This document shows, piece after piece, positions 16,722 through 25,766 of a stretch of 64,000 nt of DNA (its first letter is position 1; every line of letters begins with the position of its first letter). Position numbers and translations under genes: made by a program. The stretch is from Pelobacter sp. UBA6093. Lineage in GTDB: Bacteria > Desulfobacterota > Desulfuromonadia > Desulfuromonadales > Syntrophotaleaceae. The stretch is from assembly GCA_002435955.1 (NCBI GenBank), contig DIWZ01000005.1, positions 1 to 64,000 on the forward strand, written 5' to 3'. Under the pieces are notes generated by a model. That model was not told the origin of the DNA. It worked only from the letters and a program-made list of their open reading frames with translations, and searched no databases.

Positions 16722-18500
16722 ATGACCGGTGAAATGATTTTTGTCCTCGCCGTCACCTTTTTTGCCGTTCTTTTGTTCGCCTGGGAAAAACTGCCGGTTG
16801 ACCTGGTATCGGTGATCATCATGGTGGCCCTGATTCTGAGCGGGGTGGTTACGCCCGGGGAGGGGATTTCCGGTTTCAGCCACCCGGCCACCGTAACCGT
16901 TACCGCCATGCTCATCCTGAGCGGCGGGCTCTACCACACCGGGGCGGTTAATTTTATCGGTGGAATCCTGACCCGCATTGGACGGCGCAACTTCTGGCTG
17001 GCGCTGCTGGTCCTGATGCTGACCGTAGGTTTCCTCTCGGCCTTCATCAACGATACCGCTGTTGTCGCAATCTTCCTCCCCATCGTCATGGGCCTCTCCC
17101 GCGACTTGAATGTCAGTCCCTCCAAACTTCTCATGCCCCTGTCCTTCGGCGCCCTGTTCGGCGGCGTCTGCACACTCATCGGTACTTCCACCAATATTCT
17201 GGTCAGCGCCATGGCCGTCAAGTACGGCGCCCCGGCCTTCGGGATGTTTGAGTTCACCAAATTCGGAGTCATCATTCTCGTCGCGGGCATCCTTTATATG
17301 GCTCTCATCGGGGTGCGGCTGATTCCGGAACGGGGCTTCGAAAAAGGCATGGCCCTGGAAGATGTGCGGCGGGACTATCTGGTCGAGGTCATGGTGGGAT
17401 CAGACGCTGAATTTATCGGCGAGACCATCTCCCACACCCCCCTTGCCAAACTCGACGTCGAGGTCCAGGAGATCGTGCGAAGCGGTCAAAAGGTGCGATT
17501 GCCGGCTCGGGAAGTGGCCTTGCAGCCGGGTGATGTGCTGCGGGTGCGCTGCGATGTGGATCAGGTACGCAAGTTGAAGGAACTGGACGGGTATACCCTC
17601 CGCTCGGAGGCGACCTGGCACGACACCCTGGAAAAGGAAGGGACCTTGCTGGTGGAGGCGGTGATCGGACCCAATTCCAGGCTGGAGGGCCAGACCCTGA
17701 AAAACGCCCGGTTTCGCACCCTGGTGGGCGGCACCGTACATGGCATCCGGCACCGCGGCCGGTTGATGCGGACCCACCTGGAAGACATCGTTCTGTATCC
17801 CGGAGACGTGCTGCTGATCGAAGTGCCGAACCAATTTGTGGAACTCCTGCACGGATACCAGGCCTTCGTCATCATCTCCGAGGTGAATACCCCGGATTTC
17901 CGGCGTCAGAAAATTCCCGTGGCCCTGACCATCATCGTCGCGGTAGTCGCCAGCGCCGCCCTCGGGATAGTTCCGATTCTGGTCAGCGCCATTGCCGGCT
18001 CCGTGCTCATGGTCCTCACCGGCTGCCTGACCCTTGAGGAGGCCTATGGGGCGATCCAATGGAAGATCGTCTTCCTGCTCGGCGGGGTGCTGGCACTTGG
18101 CTTGGCCATGGAAAAAACCGGCACGGCTCTGTTCCTTGCCAACCAACTGGTCGCGACGGTCGGAACCTGGGGCCCGATGGCACTGATGTCGGCCTTCTAC
18201 CTTATGACTTCGGTCACAACCGGGGTCATGTCAAACAACGCCACAGCGGCGTTGCTCATCCCCATCGCCATCGCCACCGCCGAGGCGATGGGGGTCGATT
18301 CACGGCCCTTCCTGATGGCCGTGACCTATGCGGCCTCAGCCTCCTTCATGACTCCGGTTGGCTATCAGTCCAACACCCTCATCTATGGGCCGGGACGCTA
18401 CAAGTTTGCCGATTTCCTCAAGGTCGGAACCCCGCTGAACCTGATATTCTGGCTTCTGGCAACCTTCATGATCCCCATCTTCTGGCCGTTTAATCCGTGA
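16722..18500 (+). CDS. SLC13/DASS-family transporter with two TrkA-C domains
   Basis: About 592 residues; the ATG at 16722 has GAGGG 5 bases upstream (16710 is an alternative start). The membrane halves flank a soluble insert. The N-terminal half has several helices with INDTAVVAIFLPIVM and LIGTSTNILVS; the C-terminal half has TTGVMSNNATAALLIPIAIA and SNTLIYGPG. These SNT/NNA clamshell motifs bind Na+ and substrate in the DASS/SLC13 fold. Residues ~210-390 hold two RCK_C/TrkA-C ligand-binding domains (LPAREVALQPGDVLRVRCD; DIVLYPGDVLLIEVP). The domain plan is that of bacterial sulfate/dicarboxylate-type carriers. Substrate uncertain. Confidence 0.9.
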   Translation: MTGEMIFVLAVTFFAVLLFAWEKLPVDLVSVIIMVALILSGVVTPGEGISGFSHPATVTVTAMLILSGGLYHTGAVNFIGGILTRIGRRNFWLALLVLMLTVGFLSAFINDTAVVAIFLPIVMGLSRDLNVSPSKLLMPLSFGALFGGVCTLIGTSTNILVSAMAVKYGAPAFGMFEFTKFGVIILVAGILYMALIGVRLIPERGFEKGMALEDVRRDYLVEVMVGSDAEFIGETISHTPLAKLDVEVQEIVRSGQKVRLPAREVALQPGDVLRVRCDVDQVRKLKELDGYTLRSEATWHDTLEKEGTLLVEAVIGPNSRLEGQTLKNARFRTLVGGTVHGIRHRGRLMRTHLEDIVLYPGDVLLIEVPNQFVELLHGYQAFVIISEVNTPDFRRQKIPVALTIIVAVVASAALGIVPILVSAIAGSVLMVLTGCLTLEEAYGAIQWKIVFLLGGVLALGLAMEKTGTALFLANQLVATVGTWGPMALMSAFYLMTSVTTGVMSNNATAALLIPIAIATAEAMGVDSRPFLMAVTYAASASFMTPVGYQSNTLIYGPGRYKFADFLKVGTPLNLIFWLLATFMIPIFWPFNP

Positions 18501-18578
18501 TGCAGGCCCATGCTCAGGGGCATTGGGGTGAGACTTTTTCATACGGGAAACGAGCAATTTCCCCTTGAGGTACATACC

Positions 18579-18710
18579 ATGCGAAAAAGACTGTTGATTT
18601 ATCTGCTGCTGGCCGCCGTTGTCCTGGCCGGCTGTGCCGTTAATCGGGTGACCCACCAAAAAGATCTGAATACAGTGCCGGAGAGTACCGAACTCGGCAT
18701 CAGCCGTTAG
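18579..18710 (+). CDS. Very small lipoprotein (43 aa)
   Basis: Starts MRKRLLIYLLLAAVVLAGCAV: a basic n-region, hydrophobic core and lipobox LAGC, giving a mature peptide of only about 25 residues (CAVNRVTHQKDLNTVPEST...). TTGAGGT precedes the ATG. It lies 78 bases downstream of the SLC13 gene on the same strand. Function unknown; the lipobox is clear. Confidence 0.65.
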   Translation: MRKRLLIYLLLAAVVLAGCAVNRVTHQKDLNTVPESTELGISR

Positions 18711-18821
18711 GAGGCTGGAGGCGGCCCAGGCGTCGATCAACCGTCCGCGCTTGGAGGTGATCGTCCTCGATCGAAGCCGCCGGAATTTTACCAGTCGCTG
18801 GAGGTGTATGTCGCGCACCGG

Positions 18822-21290
18822 TTAGATGAACAGATTATTGTCCGAACGCTCCGAAGCCTCAAGGTAAGTGGCAACCCCGCCGAGCTGAACGCCGTCGATC
18901 AGCTCTTCCGCGCGAATCCCCATCAGGTCCATGGACATCTGGCAGGCCACGATATTCGCGCCCCCTTCGATTGCCATGGCCATCATCTCTTCCAGGGCGG
19001 GTACGTTCTTGTGTTTCATGAGGCCGCGGATCAGCTTGCCGCCGATCCCGCCCATGTTCATATTCGAAAGGGCGAGCTTTTGGCTGCCGCGCGGCATCAT
19101 CCAGCCGAAGGCCTTTTCGATGAGGTTCTTGCCGAGACCGCCGACCTTTTCCGGCTTGCGCAGGGCATTCAGCCCCCAAAAGGTGAAAAACATCGTTACC
19201 TTGCGACCCATGGACAGGGCGCCATTGGCGATGATAAAGCTGGCGATGGTCTTGTCCAGGTCGCCGGAAAAGACGATAATGGTCTTGTCGTCGCCCTTCG
19301 ACAGGGCGGTCGCCGGGGCTGCTGCGCCGCTTTTTTCAATGACCGCGGTGACGATCCCCTTTTGCACGCTGATCTCGCGCATGACATTACCGGTCGCCCG
19401 AGCCCAGGACGGGGCATCGGCGTAAAATCCGGGATCGCTGGCCGTGATCGAGATCGCCTCGCCCGGCTCGATGCGGTCCATCTCCTGCTTGAGCCGCATC
19501 ACCGGACCGGGGCACTGCAGGCCACAGGCATTTACTTGCACGACTTTCGCTAAGCTTTCCCTTGCTGTCTGCATGTCGATGACTTTCCCCGGTTCCGTTG
19601 CGGGTGGAAGGAGCACCTTGCCGACTGAAGCCTGCGGCATTGTGGCCACATGCCAGGTTTCATAGCCCCCTGAAAGGTTGTAGTGGTTGGTGAATCCGTG
19701 TGCGTGCAGAACGCGCGCCGCGTTGTAGGCGATGAGCCCCACCCGGCAGAAAACGATTATCTTTTTATCCCGGGGGATCTCGCCGAGCCGTTCGCGGAGG
19801 TTTGCCTGCGGGATGTTGATGGCCCCCGGCATGCTGCCCGTGGAAAATTCCGCCGGGGTCCGCACGTCGAGTAGCAACTGCTCCGAGCTATCCGAGGTAT
19901 CGACATCCTCCCAGGTGACCGTCCGGATCAGTCCGTCGAGGATGTTCTGGGCCACGAAGCCCGCCATGTTGACCGGGTCCTTGGCCGATGAATAGGGCGG
20001 CGCGTAGGCGTGCTCGATTTCCGCCAGATCGTCGACGGTCATGTGCCCCATGATGGCCGTGGCGATGACATCGATGCGCTTGTCCACCCCGTTATAGCCG
20101 GTTGCCTGGGCGCCCAGCACCCGTCGGCTTTCCGGTGAGAAGACCAGCTTGAGGCACATCTTCATGGCGCCGGGATAGTACTCGGCACTGTCGTTGGGAT
20201 GGATGATCAGAGTACCGCAGGGAATATTTTTGGCTTTGCAAAGTTTCTCCGAAAGGCCGGTCATGCCCACGGTGAGATCGAAAACCTTGGCGATTGCGGT
20301 GCCCATGGTGCCGTTGTAGCTGCGGGGCTGTCTGCCAAGCATGTTACCGGCAACGATCCGGCCCTGTTTGTTAGCCGGTCCCGCCAGCGGTATCGCGGTT
20401 TGCTGGTTGGTCAGGGGATGCAGCACCTCGATGACGTCGCCGGCGGCAAAGATGTGCTCGTCGCTGGTCCGGAGATGGTCATCGACAATGATATGCCCCC
20501 GGGCGCCCAGCTCGATCCCGGAATCCGCAACAAAGCCGGTGTTCGGTTTCACGCCGATGGACAGCAGGACCAGATCCGCCTCCACCGACTTGCCGCTGGT
20601 CAGGCGGGCGATCACGCTGCCGTCGGTTCCCTGGTCGAATGCCGCAACGCCGTCCTCCAGCAGCAGTTCCACCTGCTGCATCGCCACTTCCCGGTGGACC
20701 ATGGCAGCGATCTCATAGTCCACGACATTCATGGCCTGATTCGCCATTTCCACCACCGTGACGTGGATGCCCCGCGCATGGAGGTTTTCCGCCATCTCCA
20801 GGCCGATAAAACCCGCCCCTACCACCAAGGCCTTTTTCACCTTGCCGTCGTCCACCAGGGCGCGGATCCGGTCCGAATCCGGAATGGTCCAGAGGGTGTG
20901 AATCGCCGGATGATCGCACCCGGGAATCGTCGGCTTTATCGGCGAACCTCCAGGGGTGAGGAGCAGCTTATCGTAGGATTCGTCGTATTCGCGGCCCGTG
21001 GCCAGGTCTTTGACCCGGATCTGTTTCTCACCGGGTCGGATGGCCAGCACCTCGTTTCCGGTGCGTACCTCGATGTTGAACAGTTCCTTGAACCCTGCAG
21101 GGCTCTGCAGCAGCAGCCGTCCCCGCTCGGTGATCGCATCGCCGATGTAGTAAGGCAGGCCGCAGTTCGCATAAGAAACATAATCGCCTCTTTCGAACAC
21201 GATGATTTCCGCCGTTTCGTCAAGTCGCTTGAGACGCGTTGCTGCCGACATGCCGGCGGCAACGCCGCCAACGATCAGATATTTTGCCAT
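18822..21290 (-). CDS. CoA-disulfide reductase-like four-domain fusion (FAD/NAD - rhodanese - TusA - DsrE)
   Basis: 822 residues from the ATG preceded by GGAGGATCAA. Residues 1-450: FAD/NAD(P) disulfide reductase (YLIVGGVAAGMSAATR; active-site Cys43 in YANCGLPYY; second dinucleotide loop VVGAGFIGLEMAE; HIFAAGDV). ~455-550: rhodanese with Cys515 in VFCRVGL. ~583-655: TusA/SirA-like with CGLQCPGP (Cys593). ~668-822: DsrE/F-like with Cys783 in VACQMSMDLMG. The architecture fits intracellular persulfide or CoA-persulfide reduction and sulfur relay. All four catalytic cysteines are present. The longer upstream reading frame lacks family similarity. A possible operator lies at 21391. Confidence 0.93.
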   Translation of the reverse strand: MAKYLIVGGVAAGMSAATRLKRLDETAEIIVFERGDYVSYANCGLPYYIGDAITERGRLLLQSPAGFKELFNIEVRTGNEVLAIRPGEKQIRVKDLATGREYDESYDKLLLTPGGSPIKPTIPGCDHPAIHTLWTIPDSDRIRALVDDGKVKKALVVGAGFIGLEMAENLHARGIHVTVVEMANQAMNVVDYEIAAMVHREVAMQQVELLLEDGVAAFDQGTDGSVIARLTSGKSVEADLVLLSIGVKPNTGFVADSGIELGARGHIIVDDHLRTSDEHIFAAGDVIEVLHPLTNQQTAIPLAGPANKQGRIVAGNMLGRQPRSYNGTMGTAIAKVFDLTVGMTGLSEKLCKAKNIPCGTLIIHPNDSAEYYPGAMKMCLKLVFSPESRRVLGAQATGYNGVDKRIDVIATAIMGHMTVDDLAEIEHAYAPPYSSAKDPVNMAGFVAQNILDGLIRTVTWEDVDTSDSSEQLLLDVRTPAEFSTGSMPGAINIPQANLRERLGEIPRDKKIIVFCRVGLIAYNAARVLHAHGFTNHYNLSGGYETWHVATMPQASVGKVLLPPATEPGKVIDMQTARESLAKVVQVNACGLQCPGPVMRLKQEMDRIEPGEAISITASDPGFYADAPSWARATGNVMREISVQKGIVTAVIEKSGAAAPATALSKGDDKTIIVFSGDLDKTIASFIIANGALSMGRKVTMFFTFWGLNALRKPEKVGGLGKNLIEKAFGWMMPRGSQKLALSNMNMGGIGGKLIRGLMKHKNVPALEEMMAMAIEGGANIVACQMSMDLMGIRAEELIDGVQLGGVATYLEASERSDNNLFI

Positions 21291-21730
21291 TTGATCCTCC
21301 GGGTGTGGAAATCGGAAATGGGGTGCAGACTCTGGTTGTCCTGGGTATATTACGGATGCAAATAAATAGTGTTTTTTGAATATATAGGAAGTTGAATATA
21401 TGTCAACTACTTTTTGGGTGTGAGTGATGGGGGGCTTGAATTGCGTTCTAGTTTTCATCCGGAAGCCTGTCGAAAAACAGGCTGAATTTGCAGCCGCCTC
21501 ATGGACAGGCCGACCGACTCCCGGCAGCAAGAAGATTGCCATTGAGGTGGGGAATGTGCTCGGACAATGACAAGACAAGCGTATTAAAAATCAGGACCGC
21601 CATTGCCTATCGTTTTTTTAAATACTTTCCATCCATCAAACCGAAATAATCAATTTGACCACACACTGTCTATTGCCTATATTCCAACGACGCTTTTTTC
21701 AGCCGTCTATCACTTCGTCAGGAGACCTTT
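21291..21730. other. Divergent intergenic region between CoADR fusion and transglutaminase-like gene
   Basis: No gene seen in 440 bases. It holds the possible operator at 21391-21409 and half of an R2 repeat at about 21451-21465 (AGTTTTCATCCGGAA). Confidence 0.5.
21391..21409. promoter_or_regulatory. Possible operator: AGTTGA-7-TCAACT palindrome
   Basis: Perfect 6-bp inverted repeat AGTTGA ATATATG TCAACT about 100 bases upstream of the CoADR fusion. A TTGAATATAT direct repeat also occurs just before it (21377 onward). AT-rich palindromes of this kind are typical sites for ArsR/BigR-type sulfur-responsive repressors, but no regulator gene is adjacent, so the link is inference. Confidence 0.4.
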
Positions 21731-22741
21731 GTGAAAAAACCCCTGTTGCTATTCACCCTTTGTTTGCTCGCATTCGCCCCGTCAGCCTGGGCTGGCAGCC
21801 ATTCCGGCGCCGTCACCATGAATTTCGATCTTACCGCCCAAGCCAAGGACGAAACGGTACGCCTATGGATTCCCTACCCGGTAACCGACCGCGACCAGAC
21901 CGTCGGCAACATCCGGATCAGCGGCGACTTTGCCGCCTCGGGGGTCTACACCGACAAGGTTAACGGCAACCCGGCTCTTTACGCCGAGTGGCCCAGAGGT
22001 GCCGCCAGCCGCAAGTTGGTCTTTTCCTTCACTGTCGATCGTCGGGAAATCATCCGCAGCGATCTCCCATCCACGGAAGCAGCCTGGAATCCGGCAGATT
22101 ATGCCGAATTTCTCGCCCCCACCAGTCTTGGCCCGATCGACGGTGCGGTAAAGCAACTGGCCTCGGCCATCGTCAAAGGAAAGAACACCAATCTCGACAA
22201 AGCCAAGGCGATCTACGACTGGACGGTCGAAAACATGTACCGCGATCCGGACACCCGAGGCTGCGGCAAGGGTGATGTCTGCACCCTGCTCCTCGATCCC
22301 GGCGGCAAATGCACCGATATTTCCTCAGTATTCGTCGCCCTTTGTCGGGCGGCCGGGGTGCCGGCTCGTGAAATCTTCGGAGTGCGACTCGGCAAGCCCC
22401 CTGAACAGGATATCACCACATGGCAACACTGCTGGGCAGAGTTCTTTGTGCCCGGTGCCGGCTGGATCCCTGCCGACCCGGCCGATGTCCGCAAGGCCAT
22501 GCTGGTCGAACAGCTGGATCTCGATTCGGACAAGATCCGTAAACTGCGCGACTATTTCTGGGGAGGGATCGACGCCTACCGCCTCAAGCTCGCTACCGGG
22601 CGGGACCTGGTGCTCAACCCGCTACAAGCCGGCGCGCCGCTCAATACCTTCGGCTATCCATATGCCGAGGTGGGTGGCAAGCCGCTGGATTTCTACGATC
22701 CGAATAGCTTTACCTATTCCCTGATCTACCGGGAGAAATAA
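21731..22741 (+). CDS. Exported transglutaminase-like protease-fold protein
   Basis: 336 residues. A Sec signal peptide (MKKPLLLFTLCLLAFAPSAWA) predicts export to the periplasm. The transglutaminase-like catalytic triad is visible in order: Cys in GGKCTDISSVF, His in WQHCWAEFF, Asp in IPADPADV. The N-terminal domain has beta-rich stretches (WIPYPVTDRDQTVGN). Such proteins act as Cys proteases or isopeptidases; cross-linking is not implied. A terminator-like hairpin lies downstream. Specific substrate unknown. Confidence 0.87.
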   Translation: MKKPLLLFTLCLLAFAPSAWAGSHSGAVTMNFDLTAQAKDETVRLWIPYPVTDRDQTVGNIRISGDFAASGVYTDKVNGNPALYAEWPRGAASRKLVFSFTVDRREIIRSDLPSTEAAWNPADYAEFLAPTSLGPIDGAVKQLASAIVKGKNTNLDKAKAIYDWTVENMYRDPDTRGCGKGDVCTLLLDPGGKCTDISSVFVALCRAAGVPAREIFGVRLGKPPEQDITTWQHCWAEFFVPGAGWIPADPADVRKAMLVEQLDLDSDKIRKLRDYFWGGIDAYRLKLATGRDLVLNPLQAGAPLNTFGYPYAEVGGKPLDFYDPNSFTYSLIYREK

Positions 22742-22745
22742 AGCT

Positions 22746-22786
22746 GGTTTTCATCCGGAAACGGCTCGTTTCCCATATGAAAACTA
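22746..22786 (+). repeat. Palindromic repeat R2, copy 1
   Basis: GTTTTCATCCGGAAACGG ... CCCATATGAAAACTA: the outer arms TTTTCAT/ATGAAAA pair and the inner CCGGAAACG/CGTTTCC arms pair. A second copy in the opposite orientation is at 27271-27312 and half a copy at about 21451. A related hairpin GTGTCCATCC/GGATGGACAC follows at 22791-22819. Confidence 0.7.
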
Positions 22787-22893
22787 GCCCGTGTCCATCC
22801 ATAGTTTCCGGATGGACACAAGCTAAGTCGTTCGTCGGGTTACCCTGTCCGCATTATCCTGATTATCTTTGATACCCCCTGCTTATTATTTTG

Positions 22894-22930
22894 AAATGCC
22901 CCGGATGCCAATTCAGCCTCCGGGGCATTT
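22894..22930. terminator. Bidirectional terminator-like hairpin
   Basis: AAATGCCCCGGA (22894-22905) and TCCGGGGCATTT (22919-22930) form a 12-bp stem with a 13-base loop, between the ends of the transglutaminase-like gene (+) and creD (-). The A and T ends of the stem give a short U-tract in either direction. The rest of 22742-23055 holds only R2 and its companion hairpin. Confidence 0.55.
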
Positions 22931-23055
22931 ATCCCCCCCACCCTTTGTGATGCAGGTCCACTCTCAGGATCCGTCAAAACCTGAAATCGCCGGATCGGAC
23001 AGCACCTGATCCTGCAGGCAGGGCTCGGTTTCCTCTCCGGCGAACATCCTCATGG

Positions 23056-24402
23056 TCAGCGGTCGTTTTCCGGCTGCGCCGTCTCGACTTCGTACCAGTT
23101 TATCTTGCGCGTCATGTACATCACTATGGCGAGGATAACCAACAGCCCGACACTGCCCATGATAAGGGCATAATCCTCAAGCTGCAGAACGATAAACAGG
23201 TAGCCATACAGAATCGTCAGCAAACCGGCGATCGTAAGCGCAAACCTCGAATTGGACACGATGGCTTTCGCATATCCGGAAATAATGCCCGTCACAGCGA
23301 ATGCGGACAGAATGTAAGCAAGATTGAAAGGCATGTGCTCGGACAATGACAGGACCAGCGTATAAAAAATCAGGATTGCCATCCCGACGAGGATGTATTG
23401 GATGGGATGCACTCTTCGCTTGTTGATGATTTCGGAAAAGAAGAACGCGGCAAATGTGAACACCAGGAACATGAGGGAATATTTGGCGAGCCGGGTCGAT
23501 TTCTGGTAGACATCCGCTGTCAATATCAATTTTAGCCCAAAGGCCGATGGCGTGACCTTGTAATGGGAACCTTCCCAGAACTGCGGGAAGTTTCTGTTCA
23601 GGTGCAGGACCTTCCAGTTTGCGGCAAACCCGTCCTTCGTCACCTTGCGGGTAGCCGGCAGGAACGCGCCGTTAAAACTTGGCGAGGGCCAGCTTGAGGT
23701 CATCTTGACAGTATTGGTTTCGGCAACGGGGATAAGGCTCAACTGCTCGCTGCCATTCAGGTTCACCTCGAACGAAAAGCTGTTGGGTCCATTCGGCGCC
23801 AGCGGACCGACCAGCGTGCTGACACCGGCCTCGGCAAGATCGGTGGTCTTGAGTCCGGGGTTGGCATGATGAACGGCCCCGTTGAAGTTTATTTCGATCT
23901 TGTCCTGTATGCCGCGCATATCGCTTATGCCGAGCGACAATTGCGCCTTGTCCCAGAGGATGTTCTTGGGATCGATGTTCAACTGGCTCGTTGGCGGCAC
24001 CTTGAAGTTCCCGCGGAACGTAAGCTTGATGTTGTAGAGAACCGCCTCAAATAAGCTTCGATAACGCACCTCGGGTTTCATCACCCCCGTCACGTCCAGG
24101 GTTTCAGGCAGGATATGCAGATAGTTCAGATTGGATTGCGTCCTGCCTTGATTGTCCTTGAAAAAGGTCCTGAAAGGGACGGTCATAAACGGCCCGGTGA
24201 TCGTCTGGCTGCCTCCCCATTTATTGCTGATCTCCTGCACCACCGAGTCTCGTCGGGACTGCCGTTCGCGTATCAGCCCCTTTATCATTCCGGCCGGTAT
24301 GAGCAACAGCAGGATCAGGAAACCCACGGAAAGTATCTTCAGCGTGATCGATCTCTTGATATAATTCGTGGTCTTTTTGACGACATCCTGATCGTTTACC
24401 AT
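23056..24402 (-). CDS. creD: Inner membrane protein CreD
   Basis: 448 residues. One N-terminal helix (LKILSVGFLILLLLIPAGMIKGLI) is followed by a large periplasmic domain with GPFMTVPFRTF and FSFEVNLNGSEQL. Five or so C-terminal helices include YSLMFLVFTFAAFFFSEI and RVHPIQYILVGMAILIFY, a stretch highly typical of CreD. CreD is an envelope-stress protein linked to beta-lactam and colicin tolerance in enterobacteria. AAGGGGAGGATCC precedes the ATG. No creBC genes are nearby. Confidence 0.93.
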   Translation of the reverse strand: MVNDQDVVKKTTNYIKRSITLKILSVGFLILLLLIPAGMIKGLIRERQSRRDSVVQEISNKWGGSQTITGPFMTVPFRTFFKDNQGRTQSNLNYLHILPETLDVTGVMKPEVRYRSLFEAVLYNIKLTFRGNFKVPPTSQLNIDPKNILWDKAQLSLGISDMRGIQDKIEINFNGAVHHANPGLKTTDLAEAGVSTLVGPLAPNGPNSFSFEVNLNGSEQLSLIPVAETNTVKMTSSWPSPSFNGAFLPATRKVTKDGFAANWKVLHLNRNFPQFWEGSHYKVTPSAFGLKLILTADVYQKSTRLAKYSLMFLVFTFAAFFFSEIINKRRVHPIQYILVGMAILIFYTLVLSLSEHMPFNLAYILSAFAVTGIISGYAKAIVSNSRFALTIAGLLTILYGYLFIVLQLEDYALIMGSVGLLVILAIVMYMTRKINWYEVETAQPENDR

Positions 24403-24444
24403 TGGGATCCTCCCCTTCTGCTACACTGCAGCCGAGCTGCCTGG

Positions 24445-24762
24445 TTAAGCATAAAAAACCGCCAACCAGATCGTTAAACCCTCTTTGTCCGTCCACAATA
24501 CCTTATGCCTGGAATGTGCAGGGATATTGAGGTAATCGCCCTTGTTCAGGACAACTTCCCTGCCATCCTCAAAGAGAATCGACCCGGAACCATCCAGCAC
24601 GATCACCCATTCGTTTTCATCCTGATCGTACCAGCCGACCTCGGGTGAGGAATGCCCTTTGGAAAGGATCCGTTCGATCCGCACATGTGGTGTCCGAACT
24701 ATATCCTCAAATACTTCCGTTGAAACATCTGCAGGTAACGCGTCAAATATATTTCCTGTCAT
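24445..24762 (-). CDS. Small cupin-domain protein
   Basis: 105 residues forming one cupin barrel: GHSSPEVGWYDQDENEWVIV is cupin motif 1, GDYLNIPAHSRHKVLW motif 2. The His and Glu ligands are in place except that the first motif lacks its usual HxH (GHSS...WYDQ), so metal binding is plausible but not certain. It lies 42 bases upstream of creD on the same strand, possibly co-transcribed. Function unknown. Confidence 0.85.
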   Translation of the reverse strand: MTGNIFDALPADVSTEVFEDIVRTPHVRIERILSKGHSSPEVGWYDQDENEWVIVLDGSGSILFEDGREVVLNKGDYLNIPAHSRHKVLWTDKEGLTIWLAVFYA

Positions 24763-24817
24763 GTACTGCTCTCATTCCAGGTGGTGCCCCTTGAAGTTGA
24801 ATCGACAATCTGTTGCT

Positions 24818-25579
24818 TCAGTTGTTTGACACAATCATGGAGAGATTATCGACCTGCTCGGTAACAGTAAATTCGTCCTCCAAGGCCTGTTCGGCCTCTT
24901 GCCGCGAAAGAGTGGTCATCTCGGTGTTTTCTGCTGTCATCAGGTATGCCTGATTGCCATTTTCATGAAAACCGAACATCAAGAATTGGTCACCAGTAGG
25001 CTGAACAAACACCTTGACCCCACTGCTCAAATGCCCACAGCTCTGACTGGAAAGCGCCTCTAAAGAAGCGGGATATTCAAAGTTGCTGGAAAAATAGGAT
25101 TCAAAACAGCTGTGCATATTCTGCAGATCTGATTGCGCCGCAGAATCGAAAGCCTTGCTGCGATAACTGGCAAATTGGGGGATGGCGATAGCCGCGAGAA
25201 TACCGATAAACGCCACCATAACCAAAGGAATGACGATGGCCAGAACCACTCCTGCTCCGCTTGTTGCAGGATAAAGTCGCCGCAGTTCTTCCTCAGGCTT
25301 GAGGGCATAAAGGATAAACTCCACCAGTGCGACCAGCCCAGGAATACCCGTCCAGAAAAACAATAGATACAACACCCCCTGGCCATATTTTTTCAAATAG
25401 AATTTGTGTCCGCCGAAACCACCGACAAAAAAGGTAAGCAGCAGAAGTGCAACTTTGTTGAGCGAAGAGCCACCGCTCCCGGCAACCCGCACGCCACAGT
25501 TGGGGCAGATCTCTGCCAGTTGGTGAATCTGTTTCCCACATGCGGTACAAAATTTGGTGTTTTGGTTCACTTCGTTCAT
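24818..25579 (-). CDS. Zinc-ribbon / TM2 / type IV pilin-like chimera
   Basis: 253 residues. Residues 11-28 form a zinc ribbon (CTAC...CPNC). ~40-95 is a TM2 domain (LLTFFVGGFGGHKFYL; GILYLLFFWTGIPGLVALVEFI-like pattern with the GxxGxHxFY signature). ~110-155 reproduces the N-terminal helix of a type IV pilin (FIGILAAIAIPQFASYR, SKAFDSAAQSDLQN), followed by a soluble pilin-like tail with two Cys (MHSCFE; SQSCGHL). The prepilin-peptidase site (G/FTLIE) is missing, so it cannot mature like a true pilin. AGGAGGAAAGAC precedes the ATG. Likely an inner-membrane protein; function unknown. Confidence 0.88.
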   Translation of the reverse strand: MNEVNQNTKFCTACGKQIHQLAEICPNCGVRVAGSGGSSLNKVALLLLTFFVGGFGGHKFYLKKYGQGVLYLLFFWTGIPGLVALVEFILYALKPEEELRRLYPATSGAGVVLAIVIPLVMVAFIGILAAIAIPQFASYRSKAFDSAAQSDLQNMHSCFESYFSSNFEYPASLEALSSQSCGHLSSGVKVFVQPTGDQFLMFGFHENGNQAYLMTAENTEMTTLSRQEAEQALEDEFTVTEQVDNLSMIVSNN

Positions 25580-25766
25580 GTCTTTCCTCCTAAAAAAAAT
25601 GGAACATGGCAGGCTGCCCGTCTCTGTTGAAATTCAATGGCAGTTCATTGGGATATTGAAGGGAATGTTAAAACTTTTTTGGCGGATTGGCAACGGATGA
25701 GTAGCGGTACATGGATTTTTGTCGACTTTGAGGAAGTGCCTAAGGAGGCAAGCGGCCACCGAAAAA

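Noticed and set aside
20199..21365. 388-codon plus-strand open frame
   Set aside because: Antisense to the four-domain CoADR fusion.
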